A DNA stretch of 15,638 bases from JALJPB01 sp963933115 (lineage in GTDB: Bacteria > Pseudomonadota > Gammaproteobacteria > Enterobacterales > Alteromonadaceae). The stretch is from the NCBI GenBank assembly GCA_963933115.1, contig CAWVSL010000052.1:1-15638 (forward strand), given 5' to 3'. Position numbers and translations under genes: made by a program. The notes under the pieces were generated by a model. It saw only the letters and a program-made list of their open reading frames with translations. It ran no database searches and had not been told where the DNA came from. This document shows positions 6,547-15,598 of the stretch, in pieces; the first letter of the stretch is position 1, and the number at the start of each line of letters is the position of its first letter.

Positions 6547-8802
6547 ATGGTTTACGGTATGAAAATAAAACAACTTGCAGTAGCGTTATTCTCTTTAATG
6601 CTAATAACTGAACTTTGCGCTAAAGATTATTTAGTTGATACACCTAAAGCCTATGAAAAAGCAGTTAAAAACTTAACTGCTGGCGATACTCTTAAACTTG
6701 CCAACGGCATATGGAAAAATTTTGAAGTTGTGTTTACGGGGCAAGGTACTAAAGAACAGCCTATTAAGTTAACCGCAGAAACTAAAGGAAAGGTAATTCT
6801 TTCCGGTCAGTCCAACTTGCGCTTAGCAGGTGAATACTTAGAAGTGTCTGGCTTAGTTTTTAAAAATGGTTACACACCAACACGTTCAGTTATCTCATAC
6901 CAAGTTAATAAGAAAGAGTTTGCAAATAACAGCCGAGTAACTGAAGTTGTTATTGATGAATATAGTAACCCAGACCGCTTCGAACCCGATTACTGGGTCG
7001 CTTTATACGGTAAGAATAACCGTTTTGACCATAGCTATTTAGCCGGTAAACGCAATAAAGGCGTTACTATGGCGGTACGTTTGTCAAAAAAAACTGACCA
7101 AGAAAATAATCATAGAATTGATCATAACTACTTCGGCCCTCGCCCGGTATTTGGTTCTAATGGTGGTGAAACCCTTAGAATAGGTACAAGTCATTTTTCA
7201 TTGTTTGATTCATTAACCGTTGTTGAGAATAACTATTTCGATCGCTGTAATGGTGAAGTCGAAATAGTTTCTGTTAAATCAGGTAAAAACATCCTTAGAA
7301 ATAATACATTCTTTGAATCTCAAGGGACGTTAACGTTAAGGCATGGCAATGGTAATGTAGTTGAAAATAATGTTTTCTTTGGTAATGGGGTTGATCATAC
7401 CGGTGGTATTCGTGTAATTAACCGTAATCAAATTATCCGTAATAATTACCTCGAAGGATTAACGGGTTATAGATTTGGTAGTGGTTTTACGGTAATGAAC
7501 GGTGTGCCCAATTCATCTATTAATCGTTATCACCAAGTGGTCAATGCAAGCATTGATAACAACAGTTTTATCAATGTTGAACATATTCATTTAGCGGCGG
7601 GAAGCGATCAAGAGCGCTCCGCAACACCGAAAAATACCACAATGAGTAATAACATTGTTTACAACGAAAACTTAAAAGATGCTTTTAGCTTATTTGATGA
7701 TGTTTCAGGTATCAACTTTAATGGAAATGTACGAAACAAAGTGCCAAATGCAAAGATTACAGAGGGTTTTAATAACCAAGAGCTAACATTAGTACGTGCA
7801 AAAAACGGTTTGCTTTACCCAGAAGATATTAAAGCGGTTGCAGGCATTGATAGAAGCCTAATGCCAATTAAGAAATCGCAAGTAGGTCCTACTTGGTACG
7901 CTAAAATTGAACCGCTGATTGAGTTTAATTCAAAAAAATCCACTGTGATTACTCCTGGTGAAAATAGTATATTTAACGCCATTTTAGTGGCGGAATCGGG
8001 TGATAAACTTGTTTTAGCGCCCGGTGCTTATCACGAAACTAAGATACTTAAATTAAATAAGGTTATCAGTTTAGTAGCACAACAGCCGGGTAGTGTTGCT
8101 ATTACATTTGCACGAGCTACGTTTATTGAAATTGTTAACGACGGTAGTTTGCAGTTGTCAGATTTAGTTATAAGTGGCAAAGAAGCGCCAGACTCTAAAG
8201 GTAATGTACTTATTCGCCCATCTAAATGGGGCATGTACAAAAACTACCGTTTAGACATGTCAAACGTCACAATTAAAGATTTAGACATAAACAACAACTT
8301 CCATGTGTTTGTTGCAGGAAGTAGAAGTTTGGCAACGTATATTAAAGTAACGGGAAGTACCTTTAAAGACATTAGCGGTGACATTTTTCGTTTAAGTAAA
8401 GAAACTGACGATTTAGGTATTTATAATGCGGATTACTTAATTATGGATCAAAATGTTTTTGAAAATGTAGCGGGTGCTTTGGTTGATTTGTATCGTGGCG
8501 GTCAAGATGAAAGTACTTTTGGACCACATTTAGTCTTTACTAATAATATAGTGACTAACGCAGGACACGATAAACGTAATAAAACAAAATCTGTAATTAA
8601 GCTTCACGGTGTACAAGTAACAGCTATTAATAATAATCACTTTACTAATACTGCGCCAATAACACTTGAACACACTGTAGGTGAGCCAATAAGTCAAATA
8701 ATAAGTAATAGCTTTACAGAAACAGCTGCGCCTAAAGTGGTCGAATTATATGCGTTAGGCAAACATACCGCCGTACTATTAAATAATAAGCAAACTAAAT
8801 AA
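6547..8802 (+). CDS. Two-domain PL6 family alginate lyase (chondroitinase B fold)
   Basis: This 751-residue exported lyase cleaves alginate by beta-elimination, probably in the periplasm or on the cell surface. The signal peptide runs to about residue 25 (likely cut after LCA). An N-terminal parallel beta-helix (about 28-440) holds the PL6 active site: EVEIVSVKS gives E237, E239 and the Bronsted base K244, TLRHG gives the acid R265, and N205 completes the calcium site. The spacings (K to R 21; E at -7 and -5; N at -39) equal those I recall for Glaciecola AlyGC (K220, R241, E213, E215, N181). A second beta-helix domain (about 457-751) makes it AlyGC-like. Such enzymes are often exolytic, so exo action is plausible but not shown. 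The ATG at 6547 is preferred over the TTG at 6523; the ATG at 6559 is equally possible. Nine nt separate it from the PL17 gene. Confidence 0.93.
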   Translation: MVYGMKIKQLAVALFSLMLITELCAKDYLVDTPKAYEKAVKNLTAGDTLKLANGIWKNFEVVFTGQGTKEQPIKLTAETKGKVILSGQSNLRLAGEYLEVSGLVFKNGYTPTRSVISYQVNKKEFANNSRVTEVVIDEYSNPDRFEPDYWVALYGKNNRFDHSYLAGKRNKGVTMAVRLSKKTDQENNHRIDHNYFGPRPVFGSNGGETLRIGTSHFSLFDSLTVVENNYFDRCNGEVEIVSVKSGKNILRNNTFFESQGTLTLRHGNGNVVENNVFFGNGVDHTGGIRVINRNQIIRNNYLEGLTGYRFGSGFTVMNGVPNSSINRYHQVVNASIDNNSFINVEHIHLAAGSDQERSATPKNTTMSNNIVYNENLKDAFSLFDDVSGINFNGNVRNKVPNAKITEGFNNQELTLVRAKNGLLYPEDIKAVAGIDRSLMPIKKSQVGPTWYAKIEPLIEFNSKKSTVITPGENSIFNAILVAESGDKLVLAPGAYHETKILKLNKVISLVAQQPGSVAITFARATFIEIVNDGSLQLSDLVISGKEAPDSKGNVLIRPSKWGMYKNYRLDMSNVTIKDLDINNNFHVFVAGSRSLATYIKVTGSTFKDISGDIFRLSKETDDLGIYNADYLIMDQNVFENVAGALVDLYRGGQDESTFGPHLVFTNNIVTNAGHDKRNKTKSVIKLHGVQVTAINNNHFTNTAPITLEHTVGEPISQIISNSFTETAAPKVVELYALGKHTAVLLNNKQTK

Positions 8803-8811
8803 GAGCCATTC

Positions 8812-11076
8812 ATGAGAATTTTTCCTAACAAACCATATTCTAAATTAGTACAGCCTTTATTAAAAAACAGGTCAACTACTAACCTTATCCTTATCCTTAT
8901 TTTTGTTTTTTCGATTGTTGGCATGAATCAATTAGTGATGGCAAGAACAAGCCCTAATTTAGTGATAACGACAACAGATGTTGAAAATATGCGAGTAGCA
9001 ATAACCCAAGCAGGACAATTTCAACAAGCTTTTATTGCCATTAAAACCAGTGTTGATCAACAAATAACACAACCTATCGTAGTTCCACTCCCTAAAGATG
9101 GTGGTGGTGGTTATACTCACGAACGCCACAAGAAAAACTACAAACTTATGTTTGATGCAGGTGTTATTTATCAATTAACCCAAGATGAAAACTATGCGGA
9201 CTATGTCCGTGACATGCTACTTACCTATGCTGATCTTTACCCAACATTACCCTTACATCCAAAAAGGAAAATGGATAAACAAAATCCAGGGAAATTATTT
9301 TGGCAAAGCTTGAATGAGGCTATGTGGCTGGTATATACGAGTCAAGCTTATGATTTGATTTTACCTTCGTTAAGTACACTAGAAAAAACAATAATTGAAA
9401 AAGGCGTATTTCGCCCTATCGTCAAGTTTTTATCAATAGACTCGCCTGAGACATTCAACAAAGTTCATAATCATGGCACATGGACAACCGCAGCGGTAGG
9501 TATGACAGGTTATATACTTGGCGAGCAAGATTGGGTAGAACAAGCACTTTATGGTTTAGATAAAACAGGAAAGGGGGGGTTTTTAAGGCAGTTAGATGAG
9601 CTGTTCTCTCCACAAGGGTATTACAATGAAGGTCCTTATTATCAACGTTTTGCGTTATTACCTTTTATTACCTTTGCTAAGGCCATTCAAAGCAATCAAC
9701 CGGAACGTAACATTTTCGAATACCGTGATGGCATTGTTTTAAAGGCCATCAATACCACCATACAGCTAAGTTATAACAAGTTGTTCTTCCCTATTAATGA
9801 TGCCATTAAGTCTAAGGGTACTGATACCATAGAACTAGTTAATGGCGTGACTGTCGCTTATGGTCTAACCAAAAATGCTGGTTTATTAAGTGTGGCTAAA
9901 TCACAAGGTCAAATTTTATTAACCGGTGATGGTTTAAAAGTAGCAACAGCATTAGATAACAACCTTGAGCAACCTTATCATTTTGAGTCTGTTGCTTTTG
10001 GTGATGGAAATGATGGTAAACAAGGCGCGTTGGTAATAATGCGACAAAATGTCAATGGTGATCAGGCGGTTTTGTTTAAGCCTGCAGCGCAAGGCCTAGG
10101 GCACGGTCACTTTGATAAGCTAACTTGGCAGTTTTACGATAGGGGTGAAGAAATCGTTTCTGATTACGGCGCAGCAAGATTCTTAAATGTTGAAGCTAAA
10201 TATGGCGGTCGTTATTTACCTGAAAACAAAACTTGGGCAAAGCAGACTATCGCCCATAATACTGTTGTTGTTGATGAGAAAAGCCATTTTAATAGCAATG
10301 TGAAAATGGGTAACGCTAATCACCCTGAATTATTATTTTTTGAGAAAAGTGACAATGTAACTATAAGCTCTGCTCGTATTGATACCGCTTATGAAAATGT
10401 TGAGTTAACACGAACTATGGCATTGATAGAAATACCTGAGCTTAATCAATCATTAGTAGTGGATGTGTTTGATGTTACATCGAATACCAAACACCAATAC
10501 GATTTACCAACACACTACAAAGGCCATTTAATTAGCACTAACTTTGAGTTAAAAACGAACTTAACAAGCTTACCTGTATTAGGAAAAAATAATGGCTACC
10601 AGCATTTATGGTTAAAATCCCAAGCTCAACCTAAGGTAGGTTTGTCTCAAATCACTTGGTTAAATAAAAACGGTAGGTTTTATACTCGCTCTTCAATTAT
10701 GGATGGTGAATCATCAATAATATTTACGCAGGTTGGTGCCAATGACCCGCTATTTAATTTGCGTAATGAAAATGCTTTTATAGATCGTAAAACAGACGTT
10801 AAAAATCATACTTTTGTTAATGTATTAGAACCTCACGGTGAATACAATCCAGCAAAAGAATTTACTATTGATGCAACCAGTAAACTAAAACTATTAGCAC
10901 ATACGAGAGATAAAAATATAGAGTTAGTTGCGATTAGCTTTTTGGGAGATAAACATTTTTTATTAGCCTATAGCTCAGCTAAAAAAATCAACACTAATCA
11001 AGTAAATAAATTTTCATTTAATGGCTATAAATATCAATTTAATGGTCGTTTTAAATTTTTTGATATTAAAGGGTAG
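8812..11076 (+). CDS. PL17 family oligoalginate lyase (exolytic)
   Basis: This 754-residue enzyme cuts alginate oligomers to unsaturated monouronates. An N-terminal hydrophobic segment (about 24-37) after a long polar stretch suggests a signal peptide cut near residue 44, or a membrane anchor. An alpha/alpha-toroid domain (about 50-390) and a heparinase II/III-like beta domain (about 400-650) follow. The catalytic residues of Saccharophagus Alg17c (N201, H202, Y258, Y450) correspond to N220, H221, Y277 and Y468. Its zinc ligands (H415, D433, H464) correspond to H433, D451 and H482. Length is near the 736 residues of Alg17c. The gene starts nine nt after the PL6 stop, with AAGAG overlapping that stop, so translation is probably coupled. 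A run of seven G at 9573-9579 lies in the coding sequence but does not break the frame. Confidence 0.95.
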   Translation: MRIFPNKPYSKLVQPLLKNRSTTNLILILIFVFSIVGMNQLVMARTSPNLVITTTDVENMRVAITQAGQFQQAFIAIKTSVDQQITQPIVVPLPKDGGGGYTHERHKKNYKLMFDAGVIYQLTQDENYADYVRDMLLTYADLYPTLPLHPKRKMDKQNPGKLFWQSLNEAMWLVYTSQAYDLILPSLSTLEKTIIEKGVFRPIVKFLSIDSPETFNKVHNHGTWTTAAVGMTGYILGEQDWVEQALYGLDKTGKGGFLRQLDELFSPQGYYNEGPYYQRFALLPFITFAKAIQSNQPERNIFEYRDGIVLKAINTTIQLSYNKLFFPINDAIKSKGTDTIELVNGVTVAYGLTKNAGLLSVAKSQGQILLTGDGLKVATALDNNLEQPYHFESVAFGDGNDGKQGALVIMRQNVNGDQAVLFKPAAQGLGHGHFDKLTWQFYDRGEEIVSDYGAARFLNVEAKYGGRYLPENKTWAKQTIAHNTVVVDEKSHFNSNVKMGNANHPELLFFEKSDNVTISSARIDTAYENVELTRTMALIEIPELNQSLVVDVFDVTSNTKHQYDLPTHYKGHLISTNFELKTNLTSLPVLGKNNGYQHLWLKSQAQPKVGLSQITWLNKNGRFYTRSSIMDGESSIIFTQVGANDPLFNLRNENAFIDRKTDVKNHTFVNVLEPHGEYNPAKEFTIDATSKLKLLAHTRDKNIELVAISFLGDKHFLLAYSSAKKINTNQVNKFSFNGYKYQFNGRFKFFDIKG

Positions 11077-11085
11077 AGGTCTAAC

Positions 11086-11454
11086 ATGAATCAAAGTGAG
11101 CATTTTTTATCTGGGAATGAAACAGAAATCGAAGACATTGGTGGCGGTTTAAAGCGTCAGATGTTGGGGTATAACAATGAGTTGATGGCCGTTAAAATTT
11201 GGTTTGAAAAAGGGGCTGTTGGTTATAATCATGCCCATAGGCACTCTCAAGTGACTTATGTTGTTAAAGGTGAATTTCATTTTAACATTGACGGTGTAAC
11301 TAAAATAATGAAACCCGGTGATAGCTGTATGATTCCTCCTCATGTTGATCATGGTGCGACATGCCCAACAGGTGGAATATTAATTGATACCTTTAGCCCA
11401 CCTCGTGAAGACTTTTTAGACGAGAAGTCTGTGTTTATTGTTAACCCTATTTAA
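11086..11454 (+). CDS. kdgF: KdgF-type cupin, unsaturated-monouronate ring-opening enzyme
   Basis: This 122-residue single-domain cupin has no signal peptide and should act in the cytoplasm. KdgF enzymes speed conversion of 4,5-unsaturated monouronates from pectin or alginate lyases into linear DEH/DKI. The metal-site residues of characterised KdgF (His, His, Gln, His) appear as H49 and H51 in NHAH, Q55 in HSQVTYV and H89 in PPHVDH. The glycine turns KGEFHFNIDG and KPGDSCMIPP are typical of cupins. AGAGGT precedes the ATG, and the start lies nine nt after the PL17 stop. Its place between lyase and transporter genes fits the role. A generic cupin would be the fallback. Confidence 0.9.
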   Translation: MNQSEHFLSGNETEIEDIGGGLKRQMLGYNNELMAVKIWFEKGAVGYNHAHRHSQVTYVVKGEFHFNIDGVTKIMKPGDSCMIPPHVDHGATCPTGGILIDTFSPPREDFLDEKSVFIVNPI

Positions 11455-11475
11455 ATTTCCTGGAGAAAAGCTAAC

Positions 11476-12786
11476 ATGAAAATAAAAAATTTAAGATGGT
11501 GGGTGATAGCCTTAATTGCTTTAGCGACCGTGATTAATTACATTGACCGTTCTGCGCTTAGTGTACTTTGGCCCGATATCGTTGAGGATCTGTTTCCCAA
11601 TGAGTCGGCTTTAGAGCGAAAACAAATATACGCCAATATATCAATGGTTTTTATTTTATCCTATGCCTTTGGGCAGGCTATATTTGGCAAAATATTTGAT
11701 TGGATAGGTACACGTTTAGGTTTCGTAATCTCTATTGGTGTTTGGTCTCTTGCGACTGCTGCTCACGCACTTGCGCAGGGTGCTCTTAGTTTTAGTGTTT
11801 TTCGTGCAATCTTAGGTGTGGCAGAGGCGGGCAACTGGCCTGGTGCAGCTAAAAGTAATGCAGACTGGTTTCCAACTAAAGAGCGTGCATTGGCTCAAGG
11901 GATTTTTAATTCTGGCGCGGCTATCGGTGGTATTGTTGCTATCCCTCTAATCGCCTATTTGACTATATATTTTAGCTGGCAAATGGTCTTTGTTGTTATA
12001 GGTTTAGTCGGTTTGTTATGGCTTATTCCTTGGATTATCTTAGTTAAAGCGCCGCCTAAAAATCACCCTTGGCTTACAGATGACGAACGTGAATATATTT
12101 TAACGGGCCAGAGAAGTAGTCAAACTGCTGCTAACGCTAATTCGCCATGCGAAGATGATGAATATAATCCTTCTACAAAAGAATTACTTTCTCGCAAGCA
12201 AAGCTGGGGGGTAATTATTGCTTCTGCTGCAATCGACCCTATTTGGTGGTTGTTCGTCTTTTGGATCCCTATTTATCTAAACGAAGTGTACGGCATGGAT
12301 GTTCAATCTATCGGTATCTATGGTTGGGTGCCATACGTTGGTGCAATGTTTGGTGCTTGGTTTGGTGGGCTTCTCGCACAAAATCGTATAAAGGCTGGCT
12401 GGGATACAAATAAAACACGTAAGTTTATTATTTCGTTAGGTTGTTTAATTATGTTACCTGCTTTGTTAGCCATGGCTAATCCGGGTGGACCAACTACTGC
12501 GGTCATGATTATGGCGGTTATTTTATTTGGCTTCCAAACAGTGATTGGTAATGTTCAAACGCTACCAAGTGATCTATACGGTAAAAAATCTGTTGGAAGA
12601 CTTTCAGGCTTCGCAGGTATGGCAGCGAAACTTGGGGCATTAAGTTTAACAGCTTTAGTACCTATCTTAACTGCTGACGGTAATTACACGCCCGCATTTG
12701 TTATTGGTGCAGGTTTAGCTGTTACTGCTATGCTAGCGGTTTGGATTCTTATTCCAAAAATTGAGCCATTGAAAAGTGTTAAGTAA
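11476..12786 (+). CDS. MFS transporter of the anion:cation symporter (ExuT-like) family, probable uronate importer
   Basis: This 436-residue protein has about 12 predicted membrane segments in two groups of six, with a hydrophilic loop at about 192-243. NYIDRSALSV (21-30) is the signature of the ACS family that holds the E. coli hexuronate carrier ExuT. GKIFDWIGTR (71-80) is the MFS loop motif A. NWPGAAKSNADWFPTKERA (120-138) is also ACS-like. It should carry unsaturated monouronate or DEH across the inner membrane with protons, placing the PL17 reaction outside and KdgF inside the cytoplasm. TGGAGA precedes the ATG; the gap to kdgF is 21 nt. The exact substrate is inferred from context. GTGs and glycines at 12206-12211 include a run of six G. 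Confidence 0.9.
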   Translation: MKIKNLRWWVIALIALATVINYIDRSALSVLWPDIVEDLFPNESALERKQIYANISMVFILSYAFGQAIFGKIFDWIGTRLGFVISIGVWSLATAAHALAQGALSFSVFRAILGVAEAGNWPGAAKSNADWFPTKERALAQGIFNSGAAIGGIVAIPLIAYLTIYFSWQMVFVVIGLVGLLWLIPWIILVKAPPKNHPWLTDDEREYILTGQRSSQTAANANSPCEDDEYNPSTKELLSRKQSWGVIIASAAIDPIWWLFVFWIPIYLNEVYGMDVQSIGIYGWVPYVGAMFGAWFGGLLAQNRIKAGWDTNKTRKFIISLGCLIMLPALLAMANPGGPTTAVMIMAVILFGFQTVIGNVQTLPSDLYGKKSVGRLSGFAGMAAKLGALSLTALVPILTADGNYTPAFVIGAGLAVTAMLAVWILIPKIEPLKSVK

Positions 12787-12792
12787 TTCGAT

Positions 12793-12805
12793 TACGTATT
12801 ACCAA
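12793..12805. promoter_or_regulatory. Possible degenerate operator before kdgK
   Basis: TACGTATTACCAA matches the TTGGTATTACCAA form at 11 of 13 positions, with an intact right arm. It is 40 bp upstream of the kdgK ATG in a 52-nt gap, a position like that of the receptor's proximal operator. No clear promoter or second operator accompanies it. Confidence 0.3.
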
Positions 12806-12838
12806 AAAATTTTAATTTAAGTTAATAAGGTTTTGTAC

Positions 12839-13801
12839 ATGAAAAATGTCTATGTATTCGGTGAATGCATGATTGAATTAAGGGTTGATAAAACACTTAA
12901 TTCTTTAGAGAACGGCACATCACCAAAAATACTCAAGCAATCATTTGCTGGTGATGTGTTAAATAGTGCTATTTATTTGAAACGAACATTTCCTGAGATT
13001 AATACACATTTTGTCTCTGTTTTAGGGAGCGATAAATTCAGTGCTGATATGCTCGATTTTTTTAAACAAGAGCATATAGGTTGTGATTTAGTTTTTCAAA
13101 CAGAGAGTAAAATACCTGGATTATATGCCATAGAAACAGATGGTTCAGGTGAAAGAACGTTTTCTTACTGGCGAGAAAACTCAGCGGCCAAAGAAGTTAT
13201 GTCGTTTATACATGACAATGAAATAGCACAGCTTTCGTTAGGTGATCTATTCTTTTTCTCTGGAATTTCACTCGCGGTTATTAAACCTGATGATCGTCCC
13301 TTGTTTTGGGAAATGTTAGAAAAATTAAATCATGCTGGGGTCAAGATCGTTTTTGATCCTAATTACCGATCAAAAATGTGGGAGGTTAAAGCACAGGCTA
13401 AAGAACAATTTGCATTGGCTTTTAAATATGCTCATATCTTGTTGCCAGGTGTTGATGACTTTGACCAACTCTATGGTATTGATACGCTTGAATCAGTTCT
13501 CAATTTCTGTAAACGCTATCAATTTGATGAGTTAGTGATTAAAAATGGTGAAGACGGTGTGTTGTGTTATATAGAAGGACAAGTTTCTCATTTTTATATA
13601 AAACCAGTGACTCAAGTGGTTGATACAACCTCAGCAGGCGATTCATTTAATGGGGTTTATATTGGTGCCAGAACTCAAGGGTACGATCTCAACCATGCTA
13701 TTAAATTAGCTTCCAATGCCGCTGGATTTGTTATTCAGCATTCAGGCGCCATCATAGAGAAAAAAGCATATAAAGCATTTATATCAACTCAGCAAATATA
13801 G
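12839..13801 (+). CDS. kdgK: 2-keto-3-deoxygluconate kinase
   Basis: This 320-residue PfkB-family sugar kinase phosphorylates KDG to 2-keto-3-deoxy-6-phosphogluconate with ATP. The substrate motif FAGDVLNSA is near 36-44. RTFSYWRENSAAK (106-118) resembles the RTFYYWRNEAAAK of E. coli KdgK, and DPNYR is typical. DTTSAGDSFNG (262-272) is PfkB signature 2, with the catalytic base D268. The ATG at 12839 follows AAGG at a usable distance; an in-frame TTG at 12833 would add only two residues. It is the fourth-from-last step of the pathway encoded here and precedes eda by 32 nt. A related PfkB specificity such as fructokinase is possible but unlikely given the motif match and context. Confidence 0.94.
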   Translation: MKNVYVFGECMIELRVDKTLNSLENGTSPKILKQSFAGDVLNSAIYLKRTFPEINTHFVSVLGSDKFSADMLDFFKQEHIGCDLVFQTESKIPGLYAIETDGSGERTFSYWRENSAAKEVMSFIHDNEIAQLSLGDLFFFSGISLAVIKPDDRPLFWEMLEKLNHAGVKIVFDPNYRSKMWEVKAQAKEQFALAFKYAHILLPGVDDFDQLYGIDTLESVLNFCKRYQFDELVIKNGEDGVLCYIEGQVSHFYIKPVTQVVDTTSAGDSFNGVYIGARTQGYDLNHAIKLASNAAGFVIQHSGAIIEKKAYKAFISTQQI

Positions 13802-13833
13802 CTGTTGTTTTTCCGTTAATTAAAGGTAGAAGA

Positions 13834-14460
13834 ATGAAATTATTTTCAACGTTGATGGGAAAGCAAACACTGCTTCCCATTATTCAGGCAAACACTATTG
13901 AAGAGGGTGTTGAAATAGCAAAGGCGATGTCTGCTGCTGGCATTAATTTAGTTGAAGTTGTATTAAGAACAGAAGCTTCAATCGATATTATAAAGGCACT
14001 TAAAAATCAATTACCTGATTTAAAAGTAGGCGCGGGTACTATTATTAACGCTGATATTTTGAATGATGCGATTGACGCTGGCAGTGACTTTATAGTCACC
14101 CCAACCATTTCAAAAGATTTACTTACTCATTTAGCCAAAGTAAATGTACCTGTATTACCTGGTGTGTCGAATGCTTCCGACATTTTATTAGCGAGTGAAT
14201 TTGGCTATACAGAAGTTAAATTGTTTCCTGCGTCTTTATCGGGGGGCAGTAGTTTTCTTAAAGCTATGGGCTCAGTTTTTCAAGAAATTGTTTTTTGCCC
14301 AACAGGGGGGGTTAATGCAAATAATCAAAAAGAATTTTTAGATTTAGTTAACGTTTTTGCGGTTGGCGGTACGTGGATTTCATCACCTGAGTGGGTTAAA
14401 AATGAAGATTGGTCTTCAATAACCAAGGCATGCAAGTCAGCATTGGCAGTGAGTAAATAA
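13834..14460 (+). CDS. eda: KDPG aldolase (2-keto-3-deoxy-6-phosphogluconate aldolase)
   Basis: This 208-residue class I aldolase splits KDPG to pyruvate and glyceraldehyde-3-phosphate. The Schiff-base Lys is K129 in TEVKLFPA (E. coli K133). The active-site Glu is E41 in VEVVLRTE (E. coli E45), with R45 for the carboxylate. VGAGTI, VTPTIS, LPGVS and FCPTGGV are the other family landmarks, the last two forming the phosphate-binding end of the barrel. AAAGGT precedes the ATG. Its stop codon directly abuts the next ATG. Runs of six G (14241-14246) and seven G (14305-14311) occur in the coding sequence, the second within the CPTGGV codons. Activity on hydroxyketoglutarate, known for E. coli Eda, is also possible. 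Confidence 0.95.
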   Translation: MKLFSTLMGKQTLLPIIQANTIEEGVEIAKAMSAAGINLVEVVLRTEASIDIIKALKNQLPDLKVGAGTIINADILNDAIDAGSDFIVTPTISKDLLTHLAKVNVPVLPGVSNASDILLASEFGYTEVKLFPASLSGGSSFLKAMGSVFQEIVFCPTGGVNANNQKEFLDLVNVFAVGGTWISSPEWVKNEDWSSITKACKSALAVSK

Positions 14461-15549
14461 ATGAAAAAAAGGGAACATTTTATTTTTGGTAATGCACTGA
14501 AAAATCTTTACAGAGATGCCAAAGACAATCAATACGCAATTCCAGCTGTTAATGTTATTGGAACAAATTCTGTTAACGCCGTTTTAGAAGCTGCAAAAGA
14601 GGTTTGTTCTCCAGTAATAATTCAACTTTCATATTCAGGTGCTGCCTTTTTTATTGGGAAAGGTTGTGGATTATCTGGTACTGAGGCATCTGTGGAAGGA
14701 GCCGTTTTCGCAGCAAAATATATTCGAAATGCAGCTAATATTTATAACGTAGATGTTGTTATCCATACGGATCACGCTTCTAAAAAGTTACTCCCTTGGA
14801 TAGATGGATTACTTGCAGCTGGACAAGAATATTTTAAGGAAACAGGGAAACCATTATTTAGTTCTCATATGCTAGATTTTTCTGAAGAACCTTTAAAAGA
14901 AAATATTAGTTTAAGTGCTAATTATTTAAAGAAATTAACAGCATTAGATATGCTACTAGAAATAGAGCTAGGCTGTACTGGTGGTGAAGAAGATGGAGTA
15001 GACAATACTCATATTGATAATGCTAAGCTCTATACACAACCAGAAGATGTTGCTTATGCCTATGAACAACTAATTGGGATTAGTTCAAATTTCACCGTTG
15101 CAGCGGCATTTGGTAATGTTCATGGTGTTTATAAATCAGGACAAGTAAAGTTAACACCAAAAATATTAGCAAACTCTCAATCATACCTTTCTGAAAAGTT
15201 TAATTTACCGCCCAACCCACTTTCCTTTGTTTTTCATGGAGGGTCAGGTTCTAAGATTTACCACATTCATGAAGCAATTTATTACGGTACTGTCAAAATG
15301 AATATTGATACAGATACTCAATGGTCTTTTTGGCAGGGTATTAAAGACTATTATCAAAGTAAGGCTAATTACTTGCAGTCTCAACTAGGAAATCCGACAG
15401 GTCTAGAACAACCCAATAAAAAATATTATGACCCCAGAGTATGGTTAAGGTTTAGTGAAGAGTATATGAAAAATAGACTGGTTAAATGTTTTGAAAATTT
15501 AAACTGTATTAATCGATCAGCGCCTAAAATAGAGAAAAGTAAATTCTGA
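14461..15549 (+). CDS. fbaA: Class IIA fructose-bisphosphate aldolase
   Basis: This 362-residue zinc aldolase is very close to E. coli FbaA (359 residues) along its length. With an offset of five the key residues match: catalytic D104 (E. coli D109), zinc ligands H105, H221 and H259 (H110, H226, H264), E169 and E177 (E174, E182). LEIELGCTGGEEDG, FGNVHGVYK, VFHGGSGS and MNIDTDTQW are intact. It reversibly joins glyceraldehyde-3-phosphate and dihydroxyacetone phosphate. At the end of an alginate operon it probably works gluconeogenically, using the triose made by Eda. The ATG directly follows the eda stop (TAAATG), and the upstream ribosome binding site is weak (GTGAG), so translation is likely coupled. 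The last dozen residues (APKIEKSKF end) look like an extra tail. Whether another fba copy exists cannot be seen. Confidence 0.95.
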   Translation: MKKREHFIFGNALKNLYRDAKDNQYAIPAVNVIGTNSVNAVLEAAKEVCSPVIIQLSYSGAAFFIGKGCGLSGTEASVEGAVFAAKYIRNAANIYNVDVVIHTDHASKKLLPWIDGLLAAGQEYFKETGKPLFSSHMLDFSEEPLKENISLSANYLKKLTALDMLLEIELGCTGGEEDGVDNTHIDNAKLYTQPEDVAYAYEQLIGISSNFTVAAAFGNVHGVYKSGQVKLTPKILANSQSYLSEKFNLPPNPLSFVFHGGSGSKIYHIHEAIYYGTVKMNIDTDTQWSFWQGIKDYYQSKANYLQSQLGNPTGLEQPNKKYYDPRVWLRFSEEYMKNRLVKCFENLNCINRSAPKIEKSKF

Positions 15550-15598
15550 TACAAGTAGAACTGACTTAGTAGCGCTTGTATATATGCTGAATTAGGCT

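Noticed and set aside
6547..6640. PL6 lyase as a lipoprotein because of the Cys near the signal peptide end
   Set aside because: The residues before the Cys read ITEL, which is not a lipobox; an ordinary signal peptide cut after LCA is more likely.
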